Shown: positions 6,667-16,455 of the stretch, piece by piece | How positions within the stretch are numbered: position 1 is the first letter of the stretch | Layout of the letters: each line of letters begins with the position of its first letter | Assembly (NCBI GenBank): GCA_031553885.1 | Contig: JAVBKV010000050.1 | Span: forward strand, 1-46,430 | Direction: 5' to 3' | DNA from: JAVBKV01 sp031553885 | GTDB taxonomy: Bacteria > Bacteroidota > Bacteroidia > Bacteroidales > Azobacteroidaceae | DNA length: 46,430 bases | Notes under the pieces: model-generated | Told to the model about the DNA's origin: nothing | Seen by the model: only the letters and a program-made list of their open reading frames with translations | Databases searched by the model: none | Translations under genes and position numbers: made by a program

Positions 6667-8145
6667 ATGTATTTAATCGGCTATGACATAGGAAGTTCAT
6701 CGGTAAAAGCCTGCTTGACAGATGCTTTAAGCAAGAAAATTATAGCTTCGGATTTTTTTCCAAAAACGGAAATGACTATTCATGCCGAAAAACCGGGATG
6801 GGCGGAACAAAACCCAGAATCATGGTGGGAAAACTTAAAACTAGCTCATGAATCCGTACTAAGGAAATCAGGAGTTAACGGTGAGGAAATCAAGGCTATC
6901 GGTATTTCGTGGCAAATGCATGGCTTGGTACTGGTTGATAAAAACCAAAAAATATTACGCCCTTCCATTATCTGGTGTGATAGCCGTGCGGTCCCTTATG
7001 GAGAAAAGGCGTTCAACAGTATCAGCAAAGAGAAATGCTTGTCCCATTTATTAAATTCTCCCGGAAATTTTACAGCTGCTAAATTGGCTTGGGTCAAAGA
7101 AAATGAACCGGAGATTTACTCAAAAACAGATAAGTTCATGCTTCCGGGTGATTATATTGGAATGAAATTGACAGGAGATATTGTCACAACAGTAGAGGGC
7201 CTTTCAGAAGGAATTTTCTGGGACTTCAAAGAAAATAAGCTATCGGATGAAGTAATGAATTATTTTGGTTTCGATCACAGTTTAGTCCCTCCAATCAAGC
7301 CGACTTTTGGAATACAGGGAACTGTTTCGTCAGCCTCAGCTAAAGAACTGGGACTAAAAGAAGGAACTCCTGTTTCTTATCGTGCCGGAGACCAACCGAA
7401 CAATGCTCTTTCCCTGAATGTATTTAATCCCGGAGAAATAGCTTCAACGGCGGGCACATCCGGAGTTGTTTACGGTGTATTGGGGCAAGTGAACTATGAT
7501 CCAAAATCCCGCGTAAACACATTCGCCCATGTCAATCACAGTGATTCTCAAACACGCTTGGGAGTCCTTTTATGCATCAATGGAACAGGAATATTAAATT
7601 CATGGATTAAACGAAACCTGGTTCCTGAGAACATCAGTTATAATGATCTGAATACCTTGGCAAGCCAGTCTCCGATCGGAAGTAAAGGAATTTCGATTAT
7701 TCCTTTTGGAAACGGAGCTGAACGTATAATGGAAAACAAAGAAGTAGGCTGTTCCATTAACGGAATCAATTTCAACATACACAGCAAAGCAGATATTATC
7801 CGTGCTGCACAGGAAGGTATTGTGTTTTCTTTCCAATACGGGATGGAAATTATGAAAGAAATGGGGATGGATATCAATGTTATCCGTGCCGGAAATGCCA
7901 ATATGTTCCTTAGTCCGATCTTCCGCCAAACACTCGCAAGTATCAGTAATGCCACCATAGAACTTTATGATACGGACGGAGCTGCAGGAGCTGCGAAAGC
8001 AGCAGGTATCGGAGTCGGAATTTATGCGTCTGACAAAGAAGCTTTTTCCTCTCTCGAAAAATTGGCAGTCATTGAACCGGAAGTTAATAAGAAACCTCAA
8101 TATCAGGAAGCGTATAATCGTTGGAAATCCACTTTTTCCAAATAA
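6667..8145 (+). CDS. xylB: Xylulokinase (FGGY family)
   Basis: The 492-aa cytoplasmic enzyme should phosphorylate D-xylulose with ATP to give D-xylulose 5-phosphate, which enters the pentose phosphate pathway. The N-terminal phosphate-binding motif GYDIGSSSVKACL (residues 5-17) and the substrate motif WQMHGLV are visible, the catalytic Asp is at 242 in RAGDQPNN, and the second-domain adenosine motif GAAGAAKAAGIG is near residue 440. Length is normal for the family. It is followed after 40 bases by xylA, and the four genes share one strand with no terminator between them. Confidence 0.95.
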   Translation: MYLIGYDIGSSSVKACLTDALSKKIIASDFFPKTEMTIHAEKPGWAEQNPESWWENLKLAHESVLRKSGVNGEEIKAIGISWQMHGLVLVDKNQKILRPSIIWCDSRAVPYGEKAFNSISKEKCLSHLLNSPGNFTAAKLAWVKENEPEIYSKTDKFMLPGDYIGMKLTGDIVTTVEGLSEGIFWDFKENKLSDEVMNYFGFDHSLVPPIKPTFGIQGTVSSASAKELGLKEGTPVSYRAGDQPNNALSLNVFNPGEIASTAGTSGVVYGVLGQVNYDPKSRVNTFAHVNHSDSQTRLGVLLCINGTGILNSWIKRNLVPENISYNDLNTLASQSPIGSKGISIIPFGNGAERIMENKEVGCSINGINFNIHSKADIIRAAQEGIVFSFQYGMEIMKEMGMDINVIRAGNANMFLSPIFRQTLASISNATIELYDTDGAAGAAKAAGIGVGIYASDKEAFSSLEKLAVIEPEVNKKPQYQEAYNRWKSTFSK

Positions 8146-8185
8146 AAACAAAATATCTATTATTAAAAACATAAATCTTATTATC

Positions 8186-9502
8186 ATGAACACAAAAGAA
8201 TTCTTTCCGGAAATAGGAAAAATCAAGTTTGAAGGAACTTCAAGTAAAAATCCATTGGCATTCCGTTATTATGATCCTGAAAAAATGATAAACGGTAAAA
8301 AAATGAAAGATTGGTTGAAATTTTCTATGGCATGGTGGCATACACTATGTGCAGATGGAGGAGATCCATTCGGAGGTGGTACCAAGACATTTGCCTGGAA
8401 AAAAAATACTGACAGAATTCAAGCCGCAAAAGAAAAACTGGATGCAGGTTTTGAATTCATGCAAAAAATAGGCATCGAATATTATTGCTTCCATGATGTT
8501 GATTTGGTAGATGAAGCGGATACAATTGAGCAGTATGAAGCAGATATGAAAGAAATTATTGCTTACGCTAAAAAACGTCAGGCAGAAACGGGTATTAAAC
8601 TATTGTGGGGTACAGCCAATGTATTCAGCCATGAACGTTATATGAATGGAGCAGCGACCAACCCTGATTTTGATGTTGTTGCCCGTGCTGCCGTTCAAAT
8701 CAAAAATGCCATTGATGCAACCATCGAATTAGGTGGAACAAATTATGTGTTCTGGGGAGGACGTGAAGGCTACATGTCTATATTAAATACGGACCAAAAA
8801 CGCGAAAAAGAACACTTGGCGAAAATGTTGACACTTGCTCGTGATTATGCCCGTGCAAAAGGGTTCAAAGGCACCTTCCTGATCGAACCTAAACCAATGG
8901 AGCCAACCAAGCATCAATACGATTTTGATACTGAAACTGTTATTGGTTTCTTGAAAGCTCATGGACTGGAAAAAGATTTCAAAGTGAACATTGAAGTGAA
9001 TCATGCTACATTGGCCGGTCATACTTTCGAACACGAATTGGCTGTTGCCGTAGATAATGGTATGTTAGGTTCCATTGATGCAAACCGTGGTGATTATCAA
9101 AACGGATGGGATACCGATCAATTTCCGATCGACCAATTTGAATTGGTTCAAGCTATGATACAAATTATTCGTAACGGCGGTTTAGGTAACGGCGGTACTA
9201 ACTTCGATGCAAAAACACGTCGCAACTCCACTGATCTGGAAGATATCTTCATTGCCCATATTGCTGCAATGGATGTAATGGCCAGGGCGTTGGAAAGTGC
9301 GGCTACTCTTCTGAATGAATCACCCTACAAAAAAATGCTTACAGAACGTTATGCGTCATTCGATTCCGGTAAAGGAAAAGATTTTGAAAACGGAACAATG
9401 ACTCTTGAAGATTTGGTTGGATATGCCAAAGCAAACGGCGAACCTAAACAAATCAGCGGAAAACAAGAGTTGTATGAAGCAATTGTGAATATGTACATCT
9501 AA
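8186..9502 (+). CDS. xylA: Xylose isomerase
   Basis: The 438-aa class II enzyme interconverts D-xylose and D-xylulose with two divalent metals. Visible are the catalytic FHDVDL (His103, Asp106), FWGGREGY, the metal ligands in EPKPMEPTKHQYD, NIEVNHATLAGH and the metal-binding SIDANRGD with DTDQFP. The reading frame is open further upstream to 7967, inside xylB, but the ATG at 8186 gives the standard N terminus (MNTKEFFPEI) and the normal length. Its place between xylB and the symporter gene fits the three-step path of uptake, isomerisation and phosphorylation. Confidence 0.97.
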   Translation: MNTKEFFPEIGKIKFEGTSSKNPLAFRYYDPEKMINGKKMKDWLKFSMAWWHTLCADGGDPFGGGTKTFAWKKNTDRIQAAKEKLDAGFEFMQKIGIEYYCFHDVDLVDEADTIEQYEADMKEIIAYAKKRQAETGIKLLWGTANVFSHERYMNGAATNPDFDVVARAAVQIKNAIDATIELGGTNYVFWGGREGYMSILNTDQKREKEHLAKMLTLARDYARAKGFKGTFLIEPKPMEPTKHQYDFDTETVIGFLKAHGLEKDFKVNIEVNHATLAGHTFEHELAVAVDNGMLGSIDANRGDYQNGWDTDQFPIDQFELVQAMIQIIRNGGLGNGGTNFDAKTRRNSTDLEDIFIAHIAAMDVMARALESAATLLNESPYKKMLTERYASFDSGKGKDFENGTMTLEDLVGYAKANGEPKQISGKQELYEAIVNMYI

Positions 9503-9534
9503 TCAGTTAAGAATTAACCCTTAACTCTATTGTC

Positions 9535-10923
9535 ATGCAAAAACAATATAACATAGGATATATTTTCGGGATCACACTGGTTGCGACCTTGGGAGGTCTG
9601 CTTTTCGGGTACGATACGGCTGTAATTTCGGGAGCGGAAAAATCAATCGAAGCATTCCTTATTAGACCGTTAGGACTAGGAGCTTTTGTACATGGAGCAA
9701 CCGTTTCGAGTGCATTAATCGGATGCATCATTGGTGGTGCTATTTCCGGATTAATATCCAACCGGTTAGGACGCAAAAACTCCCTATTAATTGCTGCGAT
9801 TCTGTTTTTTATTTCGGCATTGGGTTCCGGATTTCCCGAAACGCTTTTCTTTACAAAAGGAGAGCCAAGCATGGGATTATTATTTACGTTCAATTTTTAC
9901 CGGATTATCGGCGGAATAGGAGTTGGGCTTGCGTCTGCTATTTGTCCCGTATATATTGGAGAAATCGCTCCTGCAGATATTCGAGGTCGATTGGTTTCTT
10001 TCAACCAATTTGCTATTATTTTCGGAATGTTGGTCGTTTATTTTGTCAACTGGGGAATTGCTAATGGACAAAATATCGAATGGATTAACTCAATCGGATG
10101 GAGGTATATGCTTGCATCAGAATCAATTCCAGCAGGACTGTTTTTTATTTTGATATTATTCATTCCTGAAACACCCCGTTACCTGGCTTTGGTTCATAAA
10201 GAAGAAAAAGCATTGAATGTCTTAACTAAAATTATCGGGAATAAGGACAAAGCAAGTAAAATTCTGACAGAAATTAAGGGAACTGTTTCTGAAAAAACGG
10301 CATCAAGTATTTTTGCTTATGGCAAAAAAGTGATTATCATAGGAATTTTACTTTCCGTATTCCAGCAATTTGTAGGAATCAATGTGGCGTTGTATTACGC
10401 TCCCCGTATTTTTGAGAGTATGGGAGCGGCTAAAGATGCTTCAATGCTTCAAACCATTATCATGGGACTGGTCAATGTTATCTTTACGATAGTTGCTATT
10501 ATGACTGTTGACAAATGGGGTCGTAAGCCATTGCTTATAGCAGGATCTATCGGTATGGCTATTGGTATGCTTTCCATTTCGGTTTTGGCATTCAATAATA
10601 TTATAGGTATCAGCACATTGATATTTATCATTATTTATACAGCATCATTTATGATGTCATGGGGACCTATTTGCTGGGTCTTGATATCAGAAATATTCCC
10701 TACCAAAATACGTGGTCAGGCAGTAGCTATTGCTGTAGCATCCCAATGGATAGCCAATTACTTTATTTCTTCGACTTATCCTCCAATGATGGAATTCAGC
10801 GGAGGCATGACTTATGGATTCTACGGATTAATGTCGATACTTTCGGCTCTGTTCGTTTGGAAAATGATACCTGAAACGAAAGGTAAATCGTTGGAAGAAA
10901 TGGAAAAGGTTTGGAAAAAATAA
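9535..10923 (+). CDS. xylE: D-xylose/H+ symporter, MFS sugar porter family
   Basis: The 462-aa inner-membrane carrier has the expected 12 hydrophobic segments and the sugar-porter signatures: GYDTAVISGAE in helix 1, NRLGRKN in loop 2-3, YIGEIAPADIRGRL after helix 4, PETPRYL before the central loop, QQFVGINVALYYAP in helix 7, DKWGRKP in loop 8-9 and PETKGKSLEE at the C terminus. These are the marks of XylE/GLUT-like proton symporters. Substrate xylose is inferred from the gene order regulator-xylB-xylA-transporter; arabinose or glucose transport cannot be excluded from sequence. It starts 32 bases after xylA and is the last gene before the shared terminator at 11054. Confidence 0.9.
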   Translation: MQKQYNIGYIFGITLVATLGGLLFGYDTAVISGAEKSIEAFLIRPLGLGAFVHGATVSSALIGCIIGGAISGLISNRLGRKNSLLIAAILFFISALGSGFPETLFFTKGEPSMGLLFTFNFYRIIGGIGVGLASAICPVYIGEIAPADIRGRLVSFNQFAIIFGMLVVYFVNWGIANGQNIEWINSIGWRYMLASESIPAGLFFILILFIPETPRYLALVHKEEKALNVLTKIIGNKDKASKILTEIKGTVSEKTASSIFAYGKKVIIIGILLSVFQQFVGINVALYYAPRIFESMGAAKDASMLQTIIMGLVNVIFTIVAIMTVDKWGRKPLLIAGSIGMAIGMLSISVLAFNNIIGISTLIFIIIYTASFMMSWGPICWVLISEIFPTKIRGQAVAIAVASQWIANYFISSTYPPMMEFSGGMTYGFYGLMSILSALFVWKMIPETKGKSLEEMEKVWKK

Positions 10924-10936
10924 AAATAATAATTAA

Positions 10937-11035
10937 CTAAAGTATCAAAAAAGTTTTGTATTCATTTTTTCCGAACAGAACCGATACGATCCACAACAAC
11001 ACAATAGCACCAATGATAGCCGGGATAAGGTTTTC
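10937..11035 (-). pseudogene. Possible remnant of a small membrane protein
   Basis: The minus-strand frame between two stops encodes about 33 residues with a clear hydrophobic core (LIPAIIGAIVLLWIVSVLFG) followed by a charged tail. No start codon is present in the frame, so this is either a decayed gene fragment or chance. It lies between the symporter gene and the bidirectional terminator. Confidence 0.3.
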
Positions 11036-11053
11036 TTAAAATCGCACAAAATA

Positions 11054-11089
11054 AAAGAGGGCAACACTACGATAAGCGTTGCCCTCTTT
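11054..11089. terminator. Bidirectional intrinsic terminator
   Basis: AAAGAGGGCAAC (11054-11065) and GTTGCCCTCTTT (11078-11089) are perfect 12-base arms with a 12-base loop and A/T runs on both sides. It sits between the convergent xylose operon and the M60 peptidase gene and can serve both. Confidence 0.85.
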
Positions 11090-11106
11090 CTTGATAGTTG
11101 AAAATC

Positions 11107-13377
11107 TTACTTAAACGACGCAATATTCTCGTCCGTTATATCATAGATATTAGTATGCTTCGGTTTCGAATACTTCTTATCGGCAATGTATTTTTTCACT
11201 GCTGCGATTTGCTCCGTGGTAATCTTAAACCGTCCTGTACTGTAATCGCTCAGTTGTTCGTCTATTTCAGTTAAAAAGCCCCAGGCCTGGAAAAAATCCG
11301 TAAGATCCAACTGCGCCACATCACAGACAATTTTTACAAATTCCAGTTGGTAATAAGCCTCTGTCAACACTGAAACATCCGTATTGGGTTGATTCCGGAC
11401 CGCTTCATATACATCTTTATAAAAATCCGCTTTTCCAAGCACATCGTGCATGTACAACTTTAGCTGCCAGAAAGGAACCAGTTTTTCAAATACATCGATC
11501 GTGGATTTATTATGCGGCACATTTCGGTTAAGCAGATTACCTTGTGCTGCCTGATAGCGATTTTCGTCTACTAACCTGGATCTGTTTTTCCAGGAAGTTT
11601 GAACATGCAACGATAAAATATTATTGGTCACCTCCGTCAACCCCAGCCATCTCAGTCCGGGACGGGTCTGAAGACTGTGCCCAAGCTCATGAGCAGGTCC
11701 CCAGCAGGCCCCACCCCCCAGTCGGGTCACGTTTATAACTTCACTCTGGGTTCCGTTGTTGTAACCGGTATAACTACCGGCCGAATACATATAATTATCT
11801 CCGTATACAACAAGGAAATAAGATTTATTTTTAAACTCTTTTCCATACTTGTACAAACCCATAAAATCCTGTTCCAAACGAACCATATCGTCGTATTTTT
11901 CTATTAAAGCCAAGCCATCGGGAGTGTATGTCTTAAAGGCAGAAGTTTCAAATGTCAGGTTTGCATATTTTCCGATCAGATCAAAATGCTTGAATGTTGC
12001 ATTATTCAGCAAACTTGTCCAATCCTCCTTGGTATGTTTCTGGCTATCAAAATAACCGTTCACCGTACCGGTTACAAAATTGATTTTCACATCCGGTTCC
12101 GTGCCGGTAGGTGTATAATACATGATATACATCAAACCGGAAGTCGTTGATTTAAACTTATTCAAACCGGTAGACAACGAATAAGAAGATCCGGAGATAT
12201 TGCCGTCAACATTCTGAATAAACAGGGAAACCGGTTGTCCACTTTTGTTTTCTCCCATAAATACAATAATGTCGTCTCCAACCCCGGCATAAATACCGGT
12301 GGGGTTATCCCGCATACCCAATGTACCTGTTTTGTTTTTCTCTGCAAGAGACTGCGGATTTTTCCAGGCCTTGTAAGTTTGTACCCGGAATTGGGTATCA
12401 TACTGTCCTTTGAAAATATCCAGGGCTAATTCTTTAAAGAAAGCGTCCGGAATAGCATTGATCGTCTGCTCTGTTACTGATGATTTCAGTGCAGAACAGC
12501 TGGGATCGGTAAAAATACTCAGGTAATCAAAATTATCGGCATTTTTTCTGTAAAATTCCATTTCTGCACAACTGGCGAAACCGGGGCCGCTGTCGCCCAC
12601 TCCCGATTCTACCACAAATTGTACTTTTACCGGCTTCTCCAATGCAGGAACAAATGATATCCGATTAGCAGAAGGATTTCCTTCAAAGTCATACGACCCA
12701 TATTCGGTAAGTGTAGGGTTTGACTCCATAGCAACCAATAATTTAATTTTTTTAAAGTTTCCATTTGTACCACTTGTCCTCGGATAATAGATCAGGTAAT
12801 CCATACTTGGTACACTTTCAAAATTATACGTTATTGTAATCGGAAAATAATTGGAAGCGCTGTTATCCCATTTGGAATGGTAAATGGTATTCATATCTCC
12901 GTCAAAAGACTTTTCAATTCCTTCTCCGGACTGAACAGAAGAAGCTGTTGCACTTTTTACGGTCAATTTAATATCATCTTTGATCGTCGACGCATCCGGA
13001 TTCCTTCCTAATTGCCTGATTGTAATCGTCTTATTAACTTTACCGCCAGTAATAGTTGCAATCACTGTCCGGGGATTTTTATTGGTATTGGGTGAAGTGA
13101 CACGAATCGTCAATACCTTATTGGCATATTCCAGCGTACACCAGTCCGCAGACGCCTTACAGGTAATTTCTTCAATATTCGTGTTGATCGCCACAGTTTG
13201 TACATCAGCATAACGTCCGAATTCAAAAGAACTTTTGTCGATTTGCAGGTAAGGTTCGTCCGGATTAACTGGTTCAGGTTCTTCCTTATTATTTTTATCA
13301 GAACAGGAAGAAAAGAGGGCAAAAGCAACAAGTGACAATAAAGTTGCAACATGCATTTTCTTTAAAGAATCAATCAT
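11107..13377 (-). CDS. M60-like (enhancin-family) metallopeptidase lipoprotein
   Basis: The 756-aa surface or periplasmic lipoprotein has a signal peptide with lipobox Cys25 (FSSC). Domains in order: a BACON-like immunoglobulin domain (about 43-123), a galactose-binding F5/8-type C or related domain (about 140-278), an M60 N-terminal region, and the peptidase M60 domain with the zinc motif HELGH at 563-567 and the downstream Glu582 ligand in GLTEVTNN. Known M60 peptidases of gut Bacteroides cleave O-glycosylated mucin-type proteins, so a role in host glycoprotein use is likely. It is monocistronic, with a good promoter at 13425-13456 and the shared terminator behind it. No sus-type genes flank it. 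Confidence 0.88.
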   Translation of the reverse strand: MIDSLKKMHVATLLSLVAFALFSSCSDKNNKEEPEPVNPDEPYLQIDKSSFEFGRYADVQTVAINTNIEEITCKASADWCTLEYANKVLTIRVTSPNTNKNPRTVIATITGGKVNKTITIRQLGRNPDASTIKDDIKLTVKSATASSVQSGEGIEKSFDGDMNTIYHSKWDNSASNYFPITITYNFESVPSMDYLIYYPRTSGTNGNFKKIKLLVAMESNPTLTEYGSYDFEGNPSANRISFVPALEKPVKVQFVVESGVGDSGPGFASCAEMEFYRKNADNFDYLSIFTDPSCSALKSSVTEQTINAIPDAFFKELALDIFKGQYDTQFRVQTYKAWKNPQSLAEKNKTGTLGMRDNPTGIYAGVGDDIIVFMGENKSGQPVSLFIQNVDGNISGSSYSLSTGLNKFKSTTSGLMYIMYYTPTGTEPDVKINFVTGTVNGYFDSQKHTKEDWTSLLNNATFKHFDLIGKYANLTFETSAFKTYTPDGLALIEKYDDMVRLEQDFMGLYKYGKEFKNKSYFLVVYGDNYMYSAGSYTGYNNGTQSEVINVTRLGGGACWGPAHELGHSLQTRPGLRWLGLTEVTNNILSLHVQTSWKNRSRLVDENRYQAAQGNLLNRNVPHNKSTIDVFEKLVPFWQLKLYMHDVLGKADFYKDVYEAVRNQPNTDVSVLTEAYYQLEFVKIVCDVAQLDLTDFFQAWGFLTEIDEQLSDYSTGRFKITTEQIAAVKKYIADKKYSKPKHTNIYDITDENIASFK

Positions 13378-13424
13378 GGTTTTAGAATTTAGTCTGTTGT
13401 TTATTGAGTTGTTTGATTAAGGTA

Positions 13425-13456
13425 CAAAGATAATCATTTTCCTATTTATCAGGCAA
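13425..13456 (-). promoter_or_regulatory. Promoter of the M60 peptidase gene
   Basis: On the minus strand TATCTTTG (complement of 13425-13432) and TTG (complement of 13454-13456) are 21 bp apart, matching the Bacteroidetes consensus. The leader is about 40 nt. Confidence 0.6.
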
Positions 13457-13475
13457 TTCTAGCATTTTTTTCTTT

Positions 13476-14825
13476 TCAGTTTTCATCCTTTTCTTTCAAT
13501 AAAATACTAAAAGCACTCCCCTCCCCAACCTGACTTTGAATCTGAATCGTACCTTTATGCAACTTGACAATTTCCCGGGAAAGACTCAGTCCGATTCCAC
13601 TTCCATTTTTTTTGGTCGTAAAAAAGGGTATGAAGATTTTATCCCGGTTCTCCGGTAAAATACCACAACCATTATCCGCTACGGTAATATAGGCATTTCC
13701 CTCCGGAGTTATTCCTGAGAAAAGAATAACATGTGGATCGGATTTATCTTTTACGGCATAGGTTGCATTCGTGATAAAATTGATCAATACCTGTTCGATC
13801 AGCCCTCTGTCGATACGAACGATTACAGAAGGATCATCGGTTTTGACCTCCAGACGAATCCCTTTTTGATCCAATGACGGATGCATCAGTTGATAAACCG
13901 CATTCAGCAGACTAAAAAGATTGACTGCCTGCATTTCAGGAATAATGATTTTACTTAAACTCCGGTACGAATCGGCAAATTTCAGCAACCCTTCACTCCG
14001 GCGATGAATCGTTTCCATGGCAAACTCAATATCTTCAAAATCCGGAGGTAACTTACCCTCCATTTCCTTGTTGATATTTTCCATGCGTTTTTTCAATGTA
14101 TTCGCCAACGATGAAACAGGTGCGATCGAATTCATGATCTCATGAGTCATTACATTCAATAATCCTTTCCAGGCACCGGCCTCCACTTCCTCCAACGTGG
14201 CCGTGACATTATGAAAGGCGATCAGTTTATATGTTTTCCCATCGGTCTGAAAGGTAGAAGCATGGGTCAGGGTTTTGATCATTTGCCTGCGGGCATTGAT
14301 CGTTACCAGACGACTTTCCCCCAGAGGGATTGCCATTAATTCCTCATACAATTTTTCATTCCGCTTTTTCAGCCAGTCCACATTCTTCAGATGAGGGACA
14401 TTGAACATATCCTTCAATGCATCATTCATCCAAAGCGTTTCTCTGGTTTCCACATCATACGATAAAATTCCTGTATCCACCAGTTCCAACATCTTCTTCA
14501 GGTAATGATACTGGACTTCTTTTTCACGGCTAATAGAAAGAAAGACATCTGAAATTTCATTAAATCCACGATAGAAATGGTTTCTTCTGCCTTTGCTTTC
14601 AGGGTATTTTTTTGAAAAATCCCGGTAATGGACTGCTTCCGTAAAATCATCGATATCCCTGAATATTTTGAACACATACCCAAACACATGATACACCAGC
14701 ATACAAGTAATTACAACTAAAACAGCGGCGAACGACAACCGGCTTTCCATGAAGAAAAAAACAGTAGCACCTGCCGACAGAACAGCTAATAAAACAATAA
14801 AAATGATATAGTGCTTATTGTTCAT
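13476..14825 (-). CDS. NtrY-like sensor histidine kinase
   Basis: The 449-aa membrane kinase has two hydrophobic segments (residues 6-25 and 32-52), a HAMP/PAS-like middle part (about 55-205), the H box with His228 in NVMTHEIMNSIAPV, and a HATPase domain with N box (LINFITNATYAV), G1 ADNGCGIL, F box FFTTK and G2 GSGIGLSLS. It should phosphorylate the NtrC-like activator encoded immediately upstream, with which it overlaps by four bases (ATGA type), so translation is probably coupled. Little periplasmic sequence is present, so the signal is likely sensed in the cytoplasm or membrane, perhaps the state of the ABC exporter across the divergent region. Confidence 0.9.
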   Translation of the reverse strand: MNNKHYIIFIVLLAVLSAGATVFFFMESRLSFAAVLVVITCMLVYHVFGYVFKIFRDIDDFTEAVHYRDFSKKYPESKGRRNHFYRGFNEISDVFLSISREKEVQYHYLKKMLELVDTGILSYDVETRETLWMNDALKDMFNVPHLKNVDWLKKRNEKLYEELMAIPLGESRLVTINARRQMIKTLTHASTFQTDGKTYKLIAFHNVTATLEEVEAGAWKGLLNVMTHEIMNSIAPVSSLANTLKKRMENINKEMEGKLPPDFEDIEFAMETIHRRSEGLLKFADSYRSLSKIIIPEMQAVNLFSLLNAVYQLMHPSLDQKGIRLEVKTDDPSVIVRIDRGLIEQVLINFITNATYAVKDKSDPHVILFSGITPEGNAYITVADNGCGILPENRDKIFIPFFTTKKNGSGIGLSLSREIVKLHKGTIQIQSQVGEGSAFSILLKEKDEN

Positions 14826-16177
14826 AGTTCGTACTTGTTAAGCCTGCGGTACAAAGCAGCACGGGTAAGTCCTAATTCTTTGGCAGCACGTGAAATATTT
14901 CCGTTATGTTTTTCAATGACCTGCTCAATAGTACTTCGCTCCAGATCCTCCAGGTTATGAGTCGGTAAAGCAGTGCTCTTTTCCTGTGGCTTTTGCTCTA
15001 TAGGAGAAAAAATAATATCCTCTACGTTCAACAGATCTCCTTCTGACATAATCACAGCTCTTTCAATGGCATATTGCAGTTCCCTGACATTTCCGGGATA
15101 AGAATAATCCAGTAATTTCTGCCGGGCCTTTCCGGAAAGCCGGAGCGGATTTTTAAAATATTTTTTTTCGTAAATACCCAGAAAATACTGTGCCAGAAGA
15201 ATAATATCTTCTCCTCGTTCCCGCAAGGGAGGAACTTGTATTTCCACTGTATTAATTCTATAAATCAGATCCTTACGAAACCGATGGTCATTAGCCAACT
15301 CCGCAAAAGGAACATTCGTAGCCGAAATCAACCGGATATCGACCGGAACCGGCACGTTGGTACCCAACCGGGTTACCTGCCGGTTTTGAAGTACGGTCAA
15401 AAGCTTGGCTTGCTGTTGCAGGGATATGTTTCCGATTTCATCCAGGAATAAGGTTCCTCCATCAGCACTCTCGATCAGCCCGACACGGTCCTCCCGGGCA
15501 TCGGTGAATGCTCCTTTCTTATGTCCGAAAAGCTCACTTTCAAAAAGCGTATCCGTCAATGCTCCGACATCCACTTTAATAAAAGGCTTCCGATTTCTCA
15601 GGGAAAGGCGACCAATAGCCTGGGCAATCAAATCCTTTCCGGTTCCGTTTTCACCCAATATCAACACATTGGCATCCGTCGGAGCAATCTTTTCCAGTTT
15701 ATGAAAAAGAGCTTTCATACTATCCGACTCTCCGATGATTTCCGGTCCAAGCTGATTTTCTTTTACTGTCCTGTTCTTTGTTGAAAGCTTCTGCTTATCC
15801 AATACTTCTTTAAGCGTCTGAATCAGGCTTTCATTGTGCCAGGGCTTGACCAGAAAATCGCGTGCACCTTCTTTCAGACATTTTACGGCCAGATCGATAT
15901 CTGCGTAAGCCGTTATCATGATCACTGTAAGTTTGGGGCTCCATTCATTGACTTGTCGCAACCAGTACAGTCCTTCATTTCCGGTATTGATCGAGCTATT
16001 GAAATTCATATCCAACAGAAGGATATCAAAAGGAGTAACAGCAAGAAGCCTCCGGAGGTTTTCCGGATTAGACTCCGTCACGATATTCTTCACTTCCGGT
16101 TTCAGGAGAAAACGTACTGCTGTCAGCACATCCTTATCATCATCAACTACAAGTATATTCGCCTGACTTAAATTCAT
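14822..16177 (-). CDS. Sigma-54-dependent NtrC-family response regulator
   Basis: In the 451-aa form the receiver occupies residues 6-120 with the phospho-acceptor Asp56 in ILLLDMNF and Lys111. An AAA+ domain follows with Walker A GENGTGKD (175-182), a sigma-54 contact loop GAFTDA (222-227, a variant of GAFTGA) and Walker B GGTLFLDEIG. A Fis-type helix-turn-helix closes the protein (NISRAAKELGLTRAALYRRL). It should bind enhancer sites as an oligomer and open sigma-54 promoters. The ATG at 16177 is preferred to a TTG at 16192. Likely targets are the tandem palindromes at 17695-17733 before the exporter genes; that link is inference. Confidence 0.92.
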   Translation of the reverse strand: MNLSQANILVVDDDKDVLTAVRFLLKPEVKNIVTESNPENLRRLLAVTPFDILLLDMNFNSSINTGNEGLYWLRQVNEWSPKLTVIMITAYADIDLAVKCLKEGARDFLVKPWHNESLIQTLKEVLDKQKLSTKNRTVKENQLGPEIIGESDSMKALFHKLEKIAPTDANVLILGENGTGKDLIAQAIGRLSLRNRKPFIKVDVGALTDTLFESELFGHKKGAFTDAREDRVGLIESADGGTLFLDEIGNISLQQQAKLLTVLQNRQVTRLGTNVPVPVDIRLISATNVPFAELANDHRFRKDLIYRINTVEIQVPPLRERGEDIILLAQYFLGIYEKKYFKNPLRLSGKARQKLLDYSYPGNVRELQYAIERAVIMSEGDLLNVEDIIFSPIEQKPQEKSTALPTHNLEDLERSTIEQVIEKHNGNISRAAKELGLTRAALYRRLNKYEL

Positions 16178-16201
16178 ACATTTATTGTTCAAACAATTCT
16201 T

Positions 16202-16438
16202 TCAAATCAAACTCCAGTTGCTACTGATTCTCGCATGTAACTCATTGGGAGCTGACATCAAATGAATAAATCCATTGATCAACTCCCGACGCTTATCATC
16301 CAGCCAGGTCAGGTAATCAGCATAGGTATAACACTTGGATTCATCCAGGTCCAGCGTACCGTACATTACAAAAGGCTCTTCGACGATTGTAGGTTTTTCT
16401 TCCGGTAATGGATAGGTTTTCCCTTTTTTCTTTTCCAT
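16202..16438 (-). pseudogene. Truncated Uma2 (DUF820) family endonuclease-like gene
   Basis: The 78-aa product carries only the N-terminal part of the Uma2/DUF820 fold: CYTYADYLTWLDDKRRELI-NG, with the Glu of the ELI-G strand, and the start of the next motif (SAPNELHARIS). Full Uma2 proteins are near 180-200 aa and carry the PD-(D/E)XK active residues downstream of this point, so the catalytic part is missing. The frame ends directly before the NtrC-like gene. A TACATTTG -7 element (complement of 16456-16463) precedes it and may now serve the downstream regulator and kinase genes. Confidence 0.7.
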
Positions 16439-16455
16439 AGCACAACTATTTATCG

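Noticed and set aside
7967..8185. Extended N terminus for xylose isomerase
   Set aside because: The extra 73 residues lie inside xylB in another frame; the ATG at 8186 gives the family N terminus.
7600..8226. 208-codon minus-strand ORF across xylB and xylA
   Set aside because: Antisense shadow of strongly conserved coding sequence, Ile/Phe-rich, no start context or family resemblance.
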